From Phycisphaerae bacterium (GTDB taxonomy: Bacteria; Planctomycetota; Phycisphaerae; UBA1845), in assembly GCA_022072505.1 (NCBI GenBank), contig JAJVHU010000006.1, positions 1 through 50,302 on the forward strand: 50,302 bases of DNA, read 5' to 3'. Shown piece by piece: positions 15,907-24,699 of this stretch. Position 1 is the stretch's first letter. Each line of letters opens with the position of its first letter. The position numbers were made by a program, and so were the translations under genes. The notes under the pieces are model-generated. The model was given only the letters and a program-made list of their open reading frames with translations. It did no database searches and was not told the DNA's origin.

Positions 15907-17979
15907 TTACCGCATCATGTGCCAGAACCCGTGATCCGCGCCCTCCGAGGATTCAGGAAACTCAAACGTCATCGAAGGTCCGGTCTCGCCCGGCGCATCC
16001 AGCGACGCCGACACCACCCCCGCGTTCGTCACCGCATACACGTTGGCGCCGATGAACACGCCCCGCGTGAACGACGGCCACCACGTCCAGAGGTCGTCGC
16101 CCTGGCGCGTATCCAGCCGCAGCGCCTCCGCAAAACCGCTCTCCGAAGACACGCGGTAGACCACCACGCCCTGGAACTCGTCCCGATACATCGGCGCGTC
16201 CCACATCGGAGGGGATCCGCTGCCGTCATCCTCGATCACCACGTCCTCGTCGAAGACAACGAGGTTCGGAATCGTGACCGGCAGCGCCACGACGCCGCCT
16301 TCGGCGAAGTACGTGAACGCCTTCGGGTTGTACAACGCCTCCGACCACGCACCGTCCGCCAGCACCGCCTGATGCTTAAGCCGCGGCGCGGCGAAATCCG
16401 TCACATCGAAGATCGAAAGCTGCACCCCCCACATCCACGAACCGTCTTCCGGAATGTGCTGACCCACCGTCAGCAGGTGGTGCTCATCCATCGGAACGAG
16501 GAACGTCGAGAAACCGGGCACTTTCAACTCGCCCACGACCTTCGGATCCGCCGGGTCCGAGAGATCCAGCGTAAACAACGGATCCACCTGCTCGAACGTC
16601 ACCAGGTAACCCCGGTCGCCGATGAACCGCGCCGACTGGATCGTCTCGCCCGGCGCCAGGTTCTCGATCTTCCCGACCACATCCAACACCTCGCCGTTCT
16701 GCGCGAGTACGTAAACGTGATTGCCCGACGAGAACCCCTCTTCCGTGAACGTCGAGGTCGTCGTCGCCACGCGCAGACGCCCCTCGTGCTCGCCCAGCGA
16801 GTACGAGTTCAGCACGCGCCCGTCGACCACGCCCACCCCGGCCAGTTCCACGCCGGTCTCGGTGTACGCGAACTTGTAAATGTCCGTCGTCTGACGCTCG
16901 TCGCCCCAGAACGTCCACTGCGTGTCCGTCAGGTAGAAGGCGTCCAGCGAGGCGTAGGTCAGCCCGGGGTTGGCCATCACGCCGATCGCATGAAACCGGG
17001 CGGGCGCGTCCACGTCGAGGCTGACGACGCTCACCATCCCGTAACCGTCCGGGTCCGCCGGGCGGTACACGCGGTCGTACGTCAGCAGTTCGCCCGTGAT
17101 CGTCTCGCCGGAAGCCTCCGTGCATTCAAAGTTCGGCAGCACGTCCGCCGCTTTCAGCGTCAGCGACTTCATCCGCGACCCGCCCACCGGGAACACTTCG
17201 CCCAGATCGTGCGGGTAGATCGCCAGCGCCAGGTGCATCCGCCGGCCGATCATCCTCGCGGACACGAGGTTGCCCTCGAATTTCGTCGTCGAAAGAACCC
17301 GCGGCGCCGCCCGGTCCGCCACGTCGATGACCGTCGCGATCACGCTCGGTCCCGTCGGCTCCGCCGCGTCGTCGTCCTCCGCCGCGCCGGCGCTGCCGCC
17401 GCTGCCGCCGCCGCTTGCCGAACCGTCGGCCAGGAACAGCACGTCCGGGTAGAACCAGCCCCACTCCTGCGTGAGTGCCACAACCGTGTCACCGACGAGG
17501 AACATGTCCTGCCCCCCGCCTTCCAACTCCACGCGGCCGACCTCGGCCACCTGCGCGTCGCCCACGCTCACGATCCGCAGCAGGCCCGAGTCCAGCACAT
17601 AAAGATGCGCCCCGTCCGTCTTCACCACGTCCGGTTCATCCACGCCTTCTTCCTGGATCGTCGTCCCGGAATGTCCCAGCCCGTCGGCGTCGCCCTGCAA
17701 CCCGCCGTCCGCCGCAGGCCCCTCGGCCCCCGGAGGCGCTCCCGCCCCCGCGCCGCCGCCCGCGTCATCCGACGAATCCTCCAGCGCGACATCGCCCGAG
17801 AAACGCTCCGTCCGCGACGCCTCCTGCCGGAAGTAGTTCACCAGCTCGTTGTCCGACTGAAACCGCCGAAGCTGCGCCGCGCCCGTCTCCGTCGGATCCT
17901 CCGGCGGATCCCAGATCAGCGATCCATCCCCGCACCCGACCAGCCCGAGCAGCGCGCATCCGAGCACCCATCGTCTCAT
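15907..17979 (-). CDS. Secreted beta-propeller domain lipoprotein
   Basis: 690 aa from the ATG at 17979, chosen for GAGGAG-type ribosome binding sequence 7 nt upstream and because it starts directly with a lipoprotein signal (RRWVLGCALLGLVGC, lipobox LVGC). An acidic/Gly-rich linker follows. The long region STTIQEEGVDEPDVVKTDG marks the beta-propeller family Pfam Beta_propel (PF09826), whose blades recur as 'VSVGDAQVAEVGRVEL', 'VVALPVTIPNLVVFDEDV' and similar. These proteins are exported in archaea and bacteria; function unknown. It has its own terminator. Confidence 0.85.
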   Translation of the reverse strand: MRRWVLGCALLGLVGCGDGSLIWDPPEDPTETGAAQLRRFQSDNELVNYFRQEASRTERFSGDVALEDSSDDAGGGAGAGAPPGAEGPAADGGLQGDADGLGHSGTTIQEEGVDEPDVVKTDGAHLYVLDSGLLRIVSVGDAQVAEVGRVELEGGGQDMFLVGDTVVALTQEWGWFYPDVLFLADGSASGGGSGGSAGAAEDDDAAEPTGPSVIATVIDVADRAAPRVLSTTKFEGNLVSARMIGRRMHLALAIYPHDLGEVFPVGGSRMKSLTLKAADVLPNFECTEASGETITGELLTYDRVYRPADPDGYGMVSVVSLDVDAPARFHAIGVMANPGLTYASLDAFYLTDTQWTFWGDERQTTDIYKFAYTETGVELAGVGVVDGRVLNSYSLGEHEGRLRVATTTSTFTEEGFSSGNHVYVLAQNGEVLDVVGKIENLAPGETIQSARFIGDRGYLVTFEQVDPLFTLDLSDPADPKVVGELKVPGFSTFLVPMDEHHLLTVGQHIPEDGSWMWGVQLSIFDVTDFAAPRLKHQAVLADGAWSEALYNPKAFTYFAEGGVVALPVTIPNLVVFDEDVVIEDDGSGSPPMWDAPMYRDEFQGVVVYRVSSESGFAEALRLDTRQGDDLWTWWPSFTRGVFIGANVYAVTNAGVVSASLDAPGETGPSMTFEFPESSEGADHGFWHMMR

Positions 17980-18322
17980 ACGTCGATCCTCCTCATGATG
18001 AAAAACTCGGCGGATATGTCTTGTTCGGCAGCATCCACGCGACTCCGCATCCACGGACCCATGTCTCCGCCGCCACTCTTATTGTACCTTCCCGGACCTC
18101 ACCAAGCGCCATCGGCAAAGTCAGCATGAAACGAAAAAATGCAGCCGCACGCCTCATCCCCGCGCAGGCATCCCCCGTCTCACCCCTACGTTCTCACCCG
18201 CACCAACTGACCGGTCAACGTGCCAACCGGCCTGCAACGGTGAACACCAATACGAAACAGGAACGAAGGAAGTCGGCGGGAGCCTCATCGGAATCGAGAC
18301 GCGTCCATGCTTGGCCACCGCG
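17980..18322. other. Intergenic region, no gene seen
   Basis: The open frames here are short and Arg/Pro-rich with no start signal. The left part is the leader of the beta-propeller gene; the right part lies downstream of the three-gene cassette. No clear hairpin terminator was found. Confidence 0.35.
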
Positions 18323-18802
18323 CTAGGCCGATTGAAACCTATCCTGATCGCGTTCCTCGAAGGATCCAAAGGGGCCGTCGACGCGCAAGACAAGCTCCTT
18401 GCAGACACGCTCTGCCATTTCTCTGATCCGGTTCTTTTCTGAGTCGTATGTTGCCGTGTTGAGAGTCGTCAAGGAGGCGTGACCGGTTTCGCCTTTTCCC
18501 TCATCGTGCGTGAAAGAAACCTGAATTCCGATGCGGCGCAAATCACCAACACGGAGCGAAAGGACATAATACTTCTGATCCTTGCGGTTGGACCAGCGTG
18601 CCGCGAGTCGGGCGACATCTTCCGCCGTTTTATACTTGGCGCGCCAAACCGACATTCCGCTCACATCGTCCTTATTCGGCCTGAAGGCGACCCAACTGAG
18701 GGAAGGGTCTCGGGCAGGATCATACCACCCCGAGCGTTCGGTGACGTGCTTCAGGACGATCTCGTCGTCAGCAACGGGGTCGCTTGCATCCTGGGCCGCC
18801 AT
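18323..18802 (-). CDS. Unknown protein, third gene of TIGR04255 cassette
   Basis: 159 aa, soluble and charged. The sequence SGWYDPARDPSLSWVAFRPN, then YVLSLRVGDLRRIGIQVSFT, then GHASLTTLNTATYDSEKNRI looks like a small alpha/beta protein; I recognise no family. Its ATG directly follows the TGA of the middle gene (TGAATG), so it is coupled translationally. A lower GC third-position bias than the neighbours suggests it moved with the cassette. The HASL..LN stretch could bind a ligand, but nothing catalytic is evident. Confidence 0.65.
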   Translation of the reverse strand: MAAQDASDPVADDEIVLKHVTERSGWYDPARDPSLSWVAFRPNKDDVSGMSVWRAKYKTAEDVARLAARWSNRKDQKYYVLSLRVGDLRRIGIQVSFTHDEGKGETGHASLTTLNTATYDSEKNRIREMAERVCKELVLRVDGPFGSFEERDQDRFQSA

Positions 18803-19231
18803 TCATCCGTTTCCGACGCTGAACGCTCGACGATCCGCGACCCGACCATCCAGCAACCGCACCATTTCAGCAGCGCCCTCTCTCGTAACTTCGATCGATT
18901 CGACGGTTGTCGGGGTCCGCCGCTCGATGACGATTCCGCCGTCTCCGTCAGGCACGACGGCGGTAGGAGGCGCGGCGCCGCAATCCATCATCTGCAGTGC
19001 AATGCGACTCGCCACCCTGATCGCCTCCTGAGTGGGCGGAATAAGATCAACGTCCTCGAATTGAGAGGGGTCGCGACCCCATTCGATGAGCTTGCGGTCG
19101 ATCTCCTGTCGCCACGCTTCACGATGTCGGCTCAGTTGGCGAGCTTCGGTGGAAACCAAAGCGTCGGCGGTCTCGTTGGGTTCCTCATTCACGTCCTCAT
19201 AAGGAATCAGGGTGCTCGACGGGTCTCTCAT
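18803..19231 (-). CDS. Unknown protein, middle gene of TIGR04255 cassette
   Basis: 142 aa, acidic, no signal or membrane segment. A helical middle part (SRHREAWRQEIDRKLIEWGR) is followed by IRVASRIALQMMDCGAAPPT and a beta-rich end with DGGIVIERRTPTTVESIEV. The C-terminal part resembles the short beta-rich proteins often found beside toxin or defense genes, but I recognise no domain. Its ATG overlaps the stop of the TIGR04255 gene by 4 nt and its own stop abuts the next ATG, so the three form one transcript. Confidence 0.65.
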   Translation of the reverse strand: MRDPSSTLIPYEDVNEEPNETADALVSTEARQLSRHREAWRQEIDRKLIEWGRDPSQFEDVDLIPPTQEAIRVASRIALQMMDCGAAPPTAVVPDGDGGIVIERRTPTTVESIEVTREGAAEMVRLLDGRVADRRAFSVGNG

Positions 19232-20076
19232 GACTCCAATCCCCAGAAACTATGCGCCGATTCGGAGAACATCCGGGGGAATCCTTGAACAATGACACGA
19301 CGACCCAATTCAAGTCCATCCGCGAGCGTGCTAGATTCGCCGCCTTCAATCGTACTCGCCGGTCCACGCGCGGTCAGGGCCACACGCAGAAGATCTCGAG
19401 GAGGATCCCCACCGTCCCGAGCGAGTCTCGTATCCACATGAAGCCGCCCGCGACGGTCTGGAATCACGTAATGCCACGTCGCTTGAATCGACTCAATATC
19501 GGCCACGCCGAGAGGGGGCGCACCAGCCGGCAGCCCGGCGAAAAGGCTCACCCAATCGGCCGGCGATTCCCACACGGTACCCTTGGGGATGTGGTTGACG
19601 TACGTCACCTCCCACTGGTTTGGGTTTAGTTCGCATAAACCTTCCTCCCGTAAGAACGTCCGGAACGCGCTGAGCACCTGATCAAACTTCGGGCGGTTTT
19701 GCGGATATCGGACATACGCGCCGCCCTGGCGGCGTATCCAGTTGTAATGGAGTCGTCCGTTCTGAACCTGAATCATGGCGCCTCCTGACTCGTTGCTGAT
19801 CTGGAGGCGGCAAGATGGAGGATCTTCAGATACCCTTAACGTCAGACCGAGCCTTGACCAGGCATGTTCCGGTTCGAATCTCTCGAAACTGGGAGGCAGC
19901 GGTGCCGCGTCCTTCACGGATGTCCAACGTTCGCCGGCGCACCCGGTCTCAACCAGCCGCTTCCAGAACGCTCCAAGATGGGCGTTGGTCAACCCCCTTA
20001 TCGGGTCGAACTGAACACCCAGCACGGTTTCGACAACCGGCGGATTTCGGAAACTCGGTAGACCGTCTTCCTGCAT
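19228..20076 (-). CDS. TIGR04255 family protein
   Basis: 282 aa. The start FRNPPVVETVLGVQFDPI is the hallmark 'PPxxExxxxxxF' opening of TIGR04255, a sporadically distributed family of unknown function. Further typical parts are RLQISNESGGAMIQVQNGRL and HYNWIR, then RYPQNRPKFDQVLSAFRTFL, then WEVTYVNHIPKG. It is soluble, with no signal peptide. It heads a three-gene operon with 4-nt and zero-nt junctions to two small unknown genes. Patchy distribution plus tight coupling fits an accessory or defense-related module; this is inference. No Shine-Dalgarno is seen at the ATG. Confidence 0.75.
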   Translation of the reverse strand: MQEDGLPSFRNPPVVETVLGVQFDPIRGLTNAHLGAFWKRLVETGCAGERWTSVKDAAPLPPSFERFEPEHAWSRLGLTLRVSEDPPSCRLQISNESGGAMIQVQNGRLHYNWIRRQGGAYVRYPQNRPKFDQVLSAFRTFLREEGLCELNPNQWEVTYVNHIPKGTVWESPADWVSLFAGLPAGAPPLGVADIESIQATWHYVIPDRRGRLHVDTRLARDGGDPPRDLLRVALTARGPASTIEGGESSTLADGLELGRRVIVQGFPRMFSESAHSFWGLES

Positions 20077-20172
20077 ATGTCATCGACGCAACGTTGTAAC
20101 TCGGACTTACACCCGTTGATTCTAGGGGGGGGCACGGCGACAGGAAAGTCAGCCGCCAGGGGAAAGAGTCCT

Positions 20173-22068
20173 TCACGCCCGAGCCCCATCCACCCCCCGC
20201 TCCCGCGCCACCGCCTCCGCCCGCTCGTACCCCGCGTCCACGTGCCGGAACACGCCCATCGCCGGATCCGCGGTCAGCACGCGCTGCAGGCGCCGCGCCG
20301 CCTCCGGCGTGCCGTCCGCGACGATCACCTGTCCCGCGTGGATCGAGTACCCGATGCCCACGCCCCCGCCGTGGTGTACGCTCACCCACGTCGCCCCGCA
20401 CGCCGTGTTCGCCAGCGCATTGAGGATCGGCCAGTCCGCGATCGCGTCGGACCCGTCCTTCATCCCCTCCGTCTCGCGGTTCGGCGAGGCCACGCTGCCG
20501 CAGTCCAGATGATCGCGCCCGATGACGATCGGCGCCGACACCTCGCCGCGCGCGACCAGGTCGTTGAACACCAGCCCCATCTTCGCCCGGTCGCCGTACC
20601 CCAGCCAGCAGATGCGCGCGGGCAGCCCCTGAAACGCCACGCGCTCCCCCGCCATCCGGATCCAGCGGCATAGATGCTCGCGATGCGGCACGCGACGGCC
20701 CGAGGCGTCCACGTCGGGGAAAGTCTCCAGCACGGCGCGGTCCGTCCGCGCGATGTCCTTCGGATCGCCGGACAGCGCCACCCATCGGAACGGCCCCTGA
20801 CCTTCGCAGAACAGCGGACGGATGTACTCCGGCACGAACCCGGGGATTCGGAAGGGATCGAAATCCGAGCCGCAGGCTTCAGCCGGCGCGATCGCAAGAT
20901 TCCGAGCCGTCGCTCCTGAGGAACGTGAACCGCCGCCCGGACGGAAGTCCGCGGCTCGCGGATCGGCGAAACCCTTCTCCACCGCCTCCTTCGCGTGCCC
21001 ACGGATGTTGTTGCCGTAATCGAACGTGATCGCGCCGCGCCGCTGAAGCTCCAGCATGCACGCGACGTGATCCGCCATCGTGCGGTAGGACTCGCGGATG
21101 TAACGCTCGGGATCGTCGCGGCGCAGGGCAAGCGCGGCGGCATACGACATCCCGTTGGGGACGTACCCGTTGAGCACGTCGTGCGCGGACGTCTGATCCG
21201 TCAGCACGTCGGGCGTGAGATCGCGGCGGATCAACTCCGCGAGCAGGTCCGCCGCGTTCATCTCCACGGCGATCGACACCGCGGCGCCCGCCCGCCTCGC
21301 GTCCAGCGCCCACGCCAGCGCCTCGTCCACGCTGCGCGCGGCCTTGTCCAGATAGCGGTCACGGATGCGCTTCTCGATGCGCGACGGATCCACCTCGGCG
21401 CACAGGCACACGCCCTCGTTCATCGTCGCCGCCAGCGGCTGCGCGCCGCCCATCCCCCCCAGCCCGCCGGTAACCACCAGCCTCCCGCGCAGCGTGCCAC
21501 CGTCATGCAAAGGAAGAGCGTTTCCGGTTTCTATCCCTCTGTCCCTCTGTCCCTCTGCCCCTTTGCCCCTCTGTCCCTCTCTTCCCGCAAAGTGCTTCCG
21601 CGCCAGCGCCCCGAACGTCTCGTACGTCCCTTGCAAGATCCCCTGCGTCCCGATGTAAATCCACGACCCCGCCGTCATCTGCCCGAACATGGTCAGGCCC
21701 ATCGCCTCCAGCCGGCGGAATTCCTCCCATGTCGCCCACTTCGGAACGAGCATCGAGTTGCTGATCAACACGCGCGGCGCGTCCGCGTGCGTCTTCAGCA
21801 CGCCCACCGCCCGGCCGGATTGCACCAGCAGCGTCTCATCCGCCTCCAGCCGTTTCAGGCACGCGACGATCCGCTCGAAATCCTCCCACGTCCGCGCGGC
21901 CTTGCCCGATCCGCCGTAGACGATCAACTCATCAGGTCGCTCGGCGACTTCAGGGTCGAGGTTGTTCATCAGCATGCGCATCGGGGCTTCCGTCAGCCAC
22001 GACTTACACGAAAGCCGGGCTCCGCGCGGGGCGCGGAGCGGCGGATGAAGGATGCCTTGATGCTGCAT
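20173..22068 (-). CDS. hutU: Urocanate hydratase with two in-frame insertions
   Basis: 631 aa against about 555 for typical HutU. Start 22068 has AGGAGG 6 nt upstream. It converts urocanate to imidazolonepropionate in histidine breakdown, using tightly bound [20 protein letters not shown], then [13 protein letters not shown] (NAD loop), then [15 protein letters not shown], then [15 protein letters not shown] are diagnostic. The extra length comes from about 29 low-complexity residues (163-191, [15 protein letters not shown]) before the NAD loop and about 32 residues (373-404, [20 protein letters not shown]) before [13 protein letters not shown]. Both map to repeat-like DNA. No other hut gene is in the window. 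Activity with these insertions is not certain. Confidence 0.9.
   Translation of the reverse strand: MQHQGILHPPLRAPRGARLSCKSWLTEAPMRMLMNNLDPEVAERPDELIVYGGSGKAARTWEDFERIVACLKRLEADETLLVQSGRAVGVLKTHADAPRVLISNSMLVPKWATWEEFRRLEAMGLTMFGQMTAGSWIYIGTQGILQGTYETFGALARKHFAGREGQRGKGAEGQRDRGIETGNALPLHDGGTLRGRLVVTGGLGGMGGAQPLAATMNEGVCLCAEVDPSRIEKRIRDRYLDKAARSVDEALAWALDARRAGAAVSIAVEMNAADLLAELIRRDLTPDVLTDQTSAHDVLNGYVPNGMSYAAALALRRDDPERYIRESYRTMADHVACMLELQRRGAITFDYGNNIRGHAKEAVEKGFADPRAADFRPGGGSRSSGATARNLAIAPAEACGSDFDPFRIPGFVPEYIRPLFCEGQGPFRWVALSGDPKDIARTDRAVLETFPDVDASGRRVPHREHLCRWIRMAGERVAFQGLPARICWLGYGDRAKMGLVFNDLVARGEVSAPIVIGRDHLDCGSVASPNRETEGMKDGSDAIADWPILNALANTACGATWVSVHHGGGVGIGYSIHAGQVIVADGTPEAARRLQRVLTADPAMGVFRHVDAGYERAEAVARERGVDGARA
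20858..20950 (-). repeat. In-frame repeat-like insertion in hutU (second)
   Basis: Within this stretch the plus strand reads CCGAGCCGCAGGCTTCAGCC, then GATCGCAAGATTCCGAGCCG. HutU homology resumes at once on either side ([15 protein letters not shown] before, [13 protein letters not shown] after). The insertion is non-homologous to other urocanases as I know them and keeps frame. I recall this sequence type from planctomycete intergenic repeats, which needs a search. Confidence 0.55.
21497..21588 (-). repeat. In-frame polypurine/polypyrimidine insertion in hutU (first)
   Basis: The plus strand is a run of CCCTCTGT / CCCCTTTG-type heptad-octad units (about 21531-21580) flanked by short unique sequence. 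It encodes Gly/Gln/Arg-rich [15 protein letters not shown] between ARKHFAG and [14 protein letters not shown], where normal urocanases have only a few residues. Confidence 0.7.
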
Positions 22069-22308
22069 GGATGCCTCCTGAAAACTGAATGTCCGCGGCA
22101 TCCTAATCCAACCCTCGCGGAACGTGGCGCTGATATTCGCCCCTTCGTCGCGTTCGTAAGCGCGTGAACACAGCCCTGTTCTCAAAAAGTCCGATAAACA
22201 TACGGTTTTTGCGCCGAACAACCTGAGTCGGGGACGAGGGATCGACTTCTGCATCGCGTCGCCCGGCGGCACGGTCCGACGAGGTTCTCGCCGCATCATC
22301 CGCACAGC

Positions 22309-22460
22309 CTGGGGATCATCGACGAGACTCCCGGCGTCAAGAAAGGCGACCCGCCGCCGGCGTTCAGAAGCAGTACTGCGGCGCGGTGGGCAAGCTGGAA
22401 AGCTGCGTGGCGACGGTTCACCTGGGTTACGCGGCCTGGGGGGGTGAGGCGTTCGAGTAG
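22309..22460 (+). pseudogene. IS701-like transposase remnant with frameshift
   Basis: [14 protein letters not shown] is followed, after a +1-type frame change near 22353-22360, by [25 protein letters not shown]. These two blocks are consecutive in IS701-family DDE transposases (IIDET..KKG, then RQYCG.VGK.ENC.VTVHLGYA). The first Asp is the catalytic aspartate region. Both ends of the gene are missing, so this is a short dead relic. It lies between hutU and the ~99-bp inverted-repeat element at the left edge of the restriction island. Confidence 0.75.
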
Positions 22461-22666
22461 CGATCCATCGTAGCGAGCCGCGAGCTTCAGTCCGCGCGGA
22501 CTTTGCGGCGAGTCCCTGTCGTTCTTGCAACCGACAAGGCCTGGGCGGGTTGCGAAATGCTCTGGATTTGCATGGCGTTCGGGCTCGCCTGCCGAGCCTG
22601 CGCAAACGCCCTTGCCGTCGCATCGGCGTGAGTTAGGATCGCGTTCCGGCCTTGGGAAGGGCATGG

Positions 22667-22765
22667 CAGCCTGTTGAAGAACTCGCGATCGGCTTTCGTG
22701 ATGCCGGTTGTTTCCCGGCGAAATTCGCCTCCCGGAGGGAGGCGCTACCCTTTTTCAACGGGCTG
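22667..22765. repeat. ~99-bp element with terminal inverted repeats, copy 1
   Basis: Begins CAGCCTGTTGAAGAA and ends TTTTTCAACGGGCTG, imperfect inverted ends. The interior contains CGATCGGCTTTC and AATTCGCCTCCCGGAGGGA. A second copy in opposite orientation lies at 38976-39073, with the same interior blocks. Size and ends fit a MITE-like non-autonomous element. It ends 23 bp before the ATG of the truncated methylase fragment. Confidence 0.75.
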
Positions 22766-22788
22766 ATGGAGGATCATACGGCGCAGCG

Positions 22789-23238
22789 ATGGGCAGGCGC
22801 AAACCAACCCTGGATGAAGGCCCCAGCCTCTACGAGGCGCAGGAGCGCGTCGTCCGCCGGCGCGTCAGCCGTCAGCGCGCCCTGTTCATCCCGCGCCTGC
22901 TGACCGAGAGCGCCGTCGTCCTGGCGGCGCGCCGCGACGAGGTGGACCGGGCGCATCAGATCCTCCTCCGCTGGGCCGATCTGGAGTCGTCGGGCAGGCT
23001 CCCGCAGCACCGCGAAACCTCGATCGACGGACAATTCCTCGATCAGGTCTTCGGCGAGGCCCTGGGATACACCGTCAAAACGCAGAACCCCCAGACCTGG
23101 CAACTGGAGCACCAGTACCCGGTCGCCGGCGTCGGACAGGCGGACGCGGCCCTGGGAAACTTCCCCGACGACGAGCGCCCCGCCGTCCTGATCGAACTGA
23201 AGGACGCAAACACCGACCTGGACCGCGACCGCGAATAA
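22789..23238 (+). pseudogene. Type IIG restriction-methylase, N-terminal fragment
   Basis: 149 aa from the ATG at 22789. LLRWADLESSGRLPQHRETS, then IDGQFLDQVFGEALGY, then ADAALGNFPDDERPAVLIELKDANTDLDRDRE match the N-terminal region of Eco57I-type single-chain restriction-methylases, with the nuclease-type ending (IELKDA) just before the usual 'R...AVQQCWDYLN'. The frame stops at TAA right after DLDRDRE, where the family continues for another about 900 residues, including the DPACGSG and NPPY motifs. It is therefore a truncated N-terminus. The matching C-terminal piece is at 26222-26482 on the same strand, beyond an opposite-strand cassette. Confidence 0.75.
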
Positions 23239-23249
23239 GGCCTGCATCG

Positions 23250-23696
23250 TCAACGATCGCTTCCAGCCCGTTTCGTTCGATCGGTGCGGCCGGCGATCAG
23301 GTATCGCGAGATGCATTCTTCAAGCCGCGGAATGTCGTGAGTCTGGCACTCCCAGATGACGAGCACGCGCCACCCCGCGCGGCGAAGCGCTCCCGTCGCG
23401 CGGCGGTCTCGCTCCCGGTTGCGACGCAGTTTCGACAGCCAGTAGCCTCGGTTGGACTTGGGCTGACGTGATCCCCGGGAGCATCGATGCTGATGCCAGT
23501 AGCACCCGTGGACGAACACCACGGTCCGGAGCCGGGGGAACACCAGATCGGGCGATCCCGGAAGGTCGCGGCGATGCAGCCGGAATCGGAAGCCGAGCGC
23601 GTGGGCGACGGAGCGGACGACCCGCTCGGGCGTGGTGTCATGCGAGCGGACGCCCCGCATCGCCCGGCTTCGTGCTTCGGGCGAGAGGTTGTCCAC
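23250..23696 (-). CDS. vsr: Very short patch repair endonuclease
   Basis: 148 aa from a GTG at 23696, one base after the stop of the upstream gene and with GGAGGA 7-10 nt ahead; an ATG at 23723 would only add basic residues. SPEARSRAMRGVRSHDTTPE, then PDLVFPRLRTVVFVHGCYWH, then HRC and RNRERDRR follow Vsr closely, with the catalytic Asp in PDLVF, the His in VHGC and Zn-type Cys/His. Vsr nicks T:G mismatches made by deamination of 5-methylcytosine, and so limits the mutagenic cost of the cytosine methylase two genes upstream. Part of the operon methylase - DUF4928 - vsr. Confidence 0.92.
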   Translation of the reverse strand: MDNLSPEARSRAMRGVRSHDTTPERVVRSVAHALGFRFRLHRRDLPGSPDLVFPRLRTVVFVHGCYWHQHRCSRGSRQPKSNRGYWLSKLRRNRERDRRATGALRRAGWRVLVIWECQTHDIPRLEECISRYLIAGRTDRTKRAGSDR

Positions 23697-23697
23697 T

Positions 23698-24699
23698 TCA
23701 TTCCTCCTCCGCCTCTTCCTCATCGTCTTCCGCGAGTTCAAGCGCGGGGGGTACGTCGATGAGGAGGGACATATCGGTTTCGACTTCCTCAACCCGCCGG
23801 TTGTACTCCGCGACAAGCTGGGCCAACTCATCGCGCAATCGGTCGCGGCGGAACTCGGACAGCTCCGCCATGTTCTGTCCGACGAACGACTCAATCGACT
23901 CCACCATGATCCGGTCAAGGATGCCTTGTTGCCGGGCCAACTCCCGCGCGGCGGCCAATCGACCATCCGGCACCAGGAGCACGGCGGACGTGCCCGCTTT
24001 CAAGTTGGCCCCGCACTTCGCGCATATTTCCGATGTGGGGCTGATCGTCACATGGAATGCGGCATCGCCAATCTGAAAGTCGCCCACGCGCCCAGACTGT
24101 TCATCGGCCGCGCTCCCCGCGAAGTTGGTGATCGTCGCATCCGGAAACCGCTGCGCCAACTTGGCCCCTACGAGGTGTTGCGCAACGTAGTCGGCGCGAC
24201 TCTTCTTCTCGGCTACCACGAGGATGTTGGCGATGAAAGTGCGGGCCGGACTCGTGGGATTGAACTCCACCTTGATCCGCTCTTGCTGGAAGTAGTCGTT
24301 GACCCGCTCGGTCAGGTAGGCTTGCATCGCGTGCAGGCCCGTCACTCGCTCCGCGTCCGTAACACGATCAAGTCGTGCTCCGGTCACCGCTTCGAGCAGT
24401 GAGGCGACAATCGCGTGATTGCCGCGATTCGTCCGCCCGCCTTCCTTCAGGAATGTTCGCTTCTCGCCATGCGCCGCTAGCACCTTCTGAATAGCTCCCT
24501 TGCCCATGCCCGCAATCTGCCCCTTCTTCTTCGTGACGTGGGCATTTGGGTCAAGGTCAAAGCGAGCCTTGAGTATCTCCAGGACGACGATTGCCGCCGC
24601 TACCGCTCCGCGCGGCGGAAGTGGTTTGTATCGCCGATCGGGTTCGAGTTTCCCGAACCATTCCGCGATGACCTTGCGCGATTCTACTTCAACGCTCAT
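23698..24699 (-). CDS. DUF4928 family protein, likely restriction endonuclease partner
   Basis: 333 aa. Start 24699 overlaps the methylase stop by 4 nt. The N-terminus (VESRKVIAEWFGKL, RGAVAAAIVVLEILKARFDL) and a core with TSPARTFIANILVVAEKKSR, DYVAQHLVGAKLAQRF and FHVTISPTSEICAKCGANLK fit my recollection of DUF4928, a family found beside cytosine-5 methylases and presumed to be type II restriction enzymes. A possible nuclease site is NILVVAEKKSRADY. The C-terminus is acidic (EDDEEEAEEE). Gene order methylase-DUF4928-vsr supports a restriction role, but cleavage has to be inferred. Confidence 0.65.
   Translation of the reverse strand: MSVEVESRKVIAEWFGKLEPDRRYKPLPPRGAVAAAIVVLEILKARFDLDPNAHVTKKKGQIAGMGKGAIQKVLAAHGEKRTFLKEGGRTNRGNHAIVASLLEAVTGARLDRVTDAERVTGLHAMQAYLTERVNDYFQQERIKVEFNPTSPARTFIANILVVAEKKSRADYVAQHLVGAKLAQRFPDATITNFAGSAADEQSGRVGDFQIGDAAFHVTISPTSEICAKCGANLKAGTSAVLLVPDGRLAAARELARQQGILDRIMVESIESFVGQNMAELSEFRRDRLRDELAQLVAEYNRRVEEVETDMSLLIDVPPALELAEDDEEEAEEE

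Noticed and set aside
13153..18129. Very long plus-strand open frame (over 1600 codons)
   Set aside because: It is antisense to the CHASE2 cyclase and beta-propeller genes, is almost pure Arg/Pro/His, and has no start signal. GC-rich DNA leaves such frames open by chance.
20173..22623. Longer hutU start giving about 816 codons
   Set aside because: The extension lacks urocanase similarity and overlaps the IS701 relic; AGGAGG at the ATG at 22068 decides the start.
22296..22664. Minus-strand frame opposite the transposase relic
   Set aside because: Arg/Pro-rich with no homology that I recognise; the plus strand shows clear IS701 motifs.
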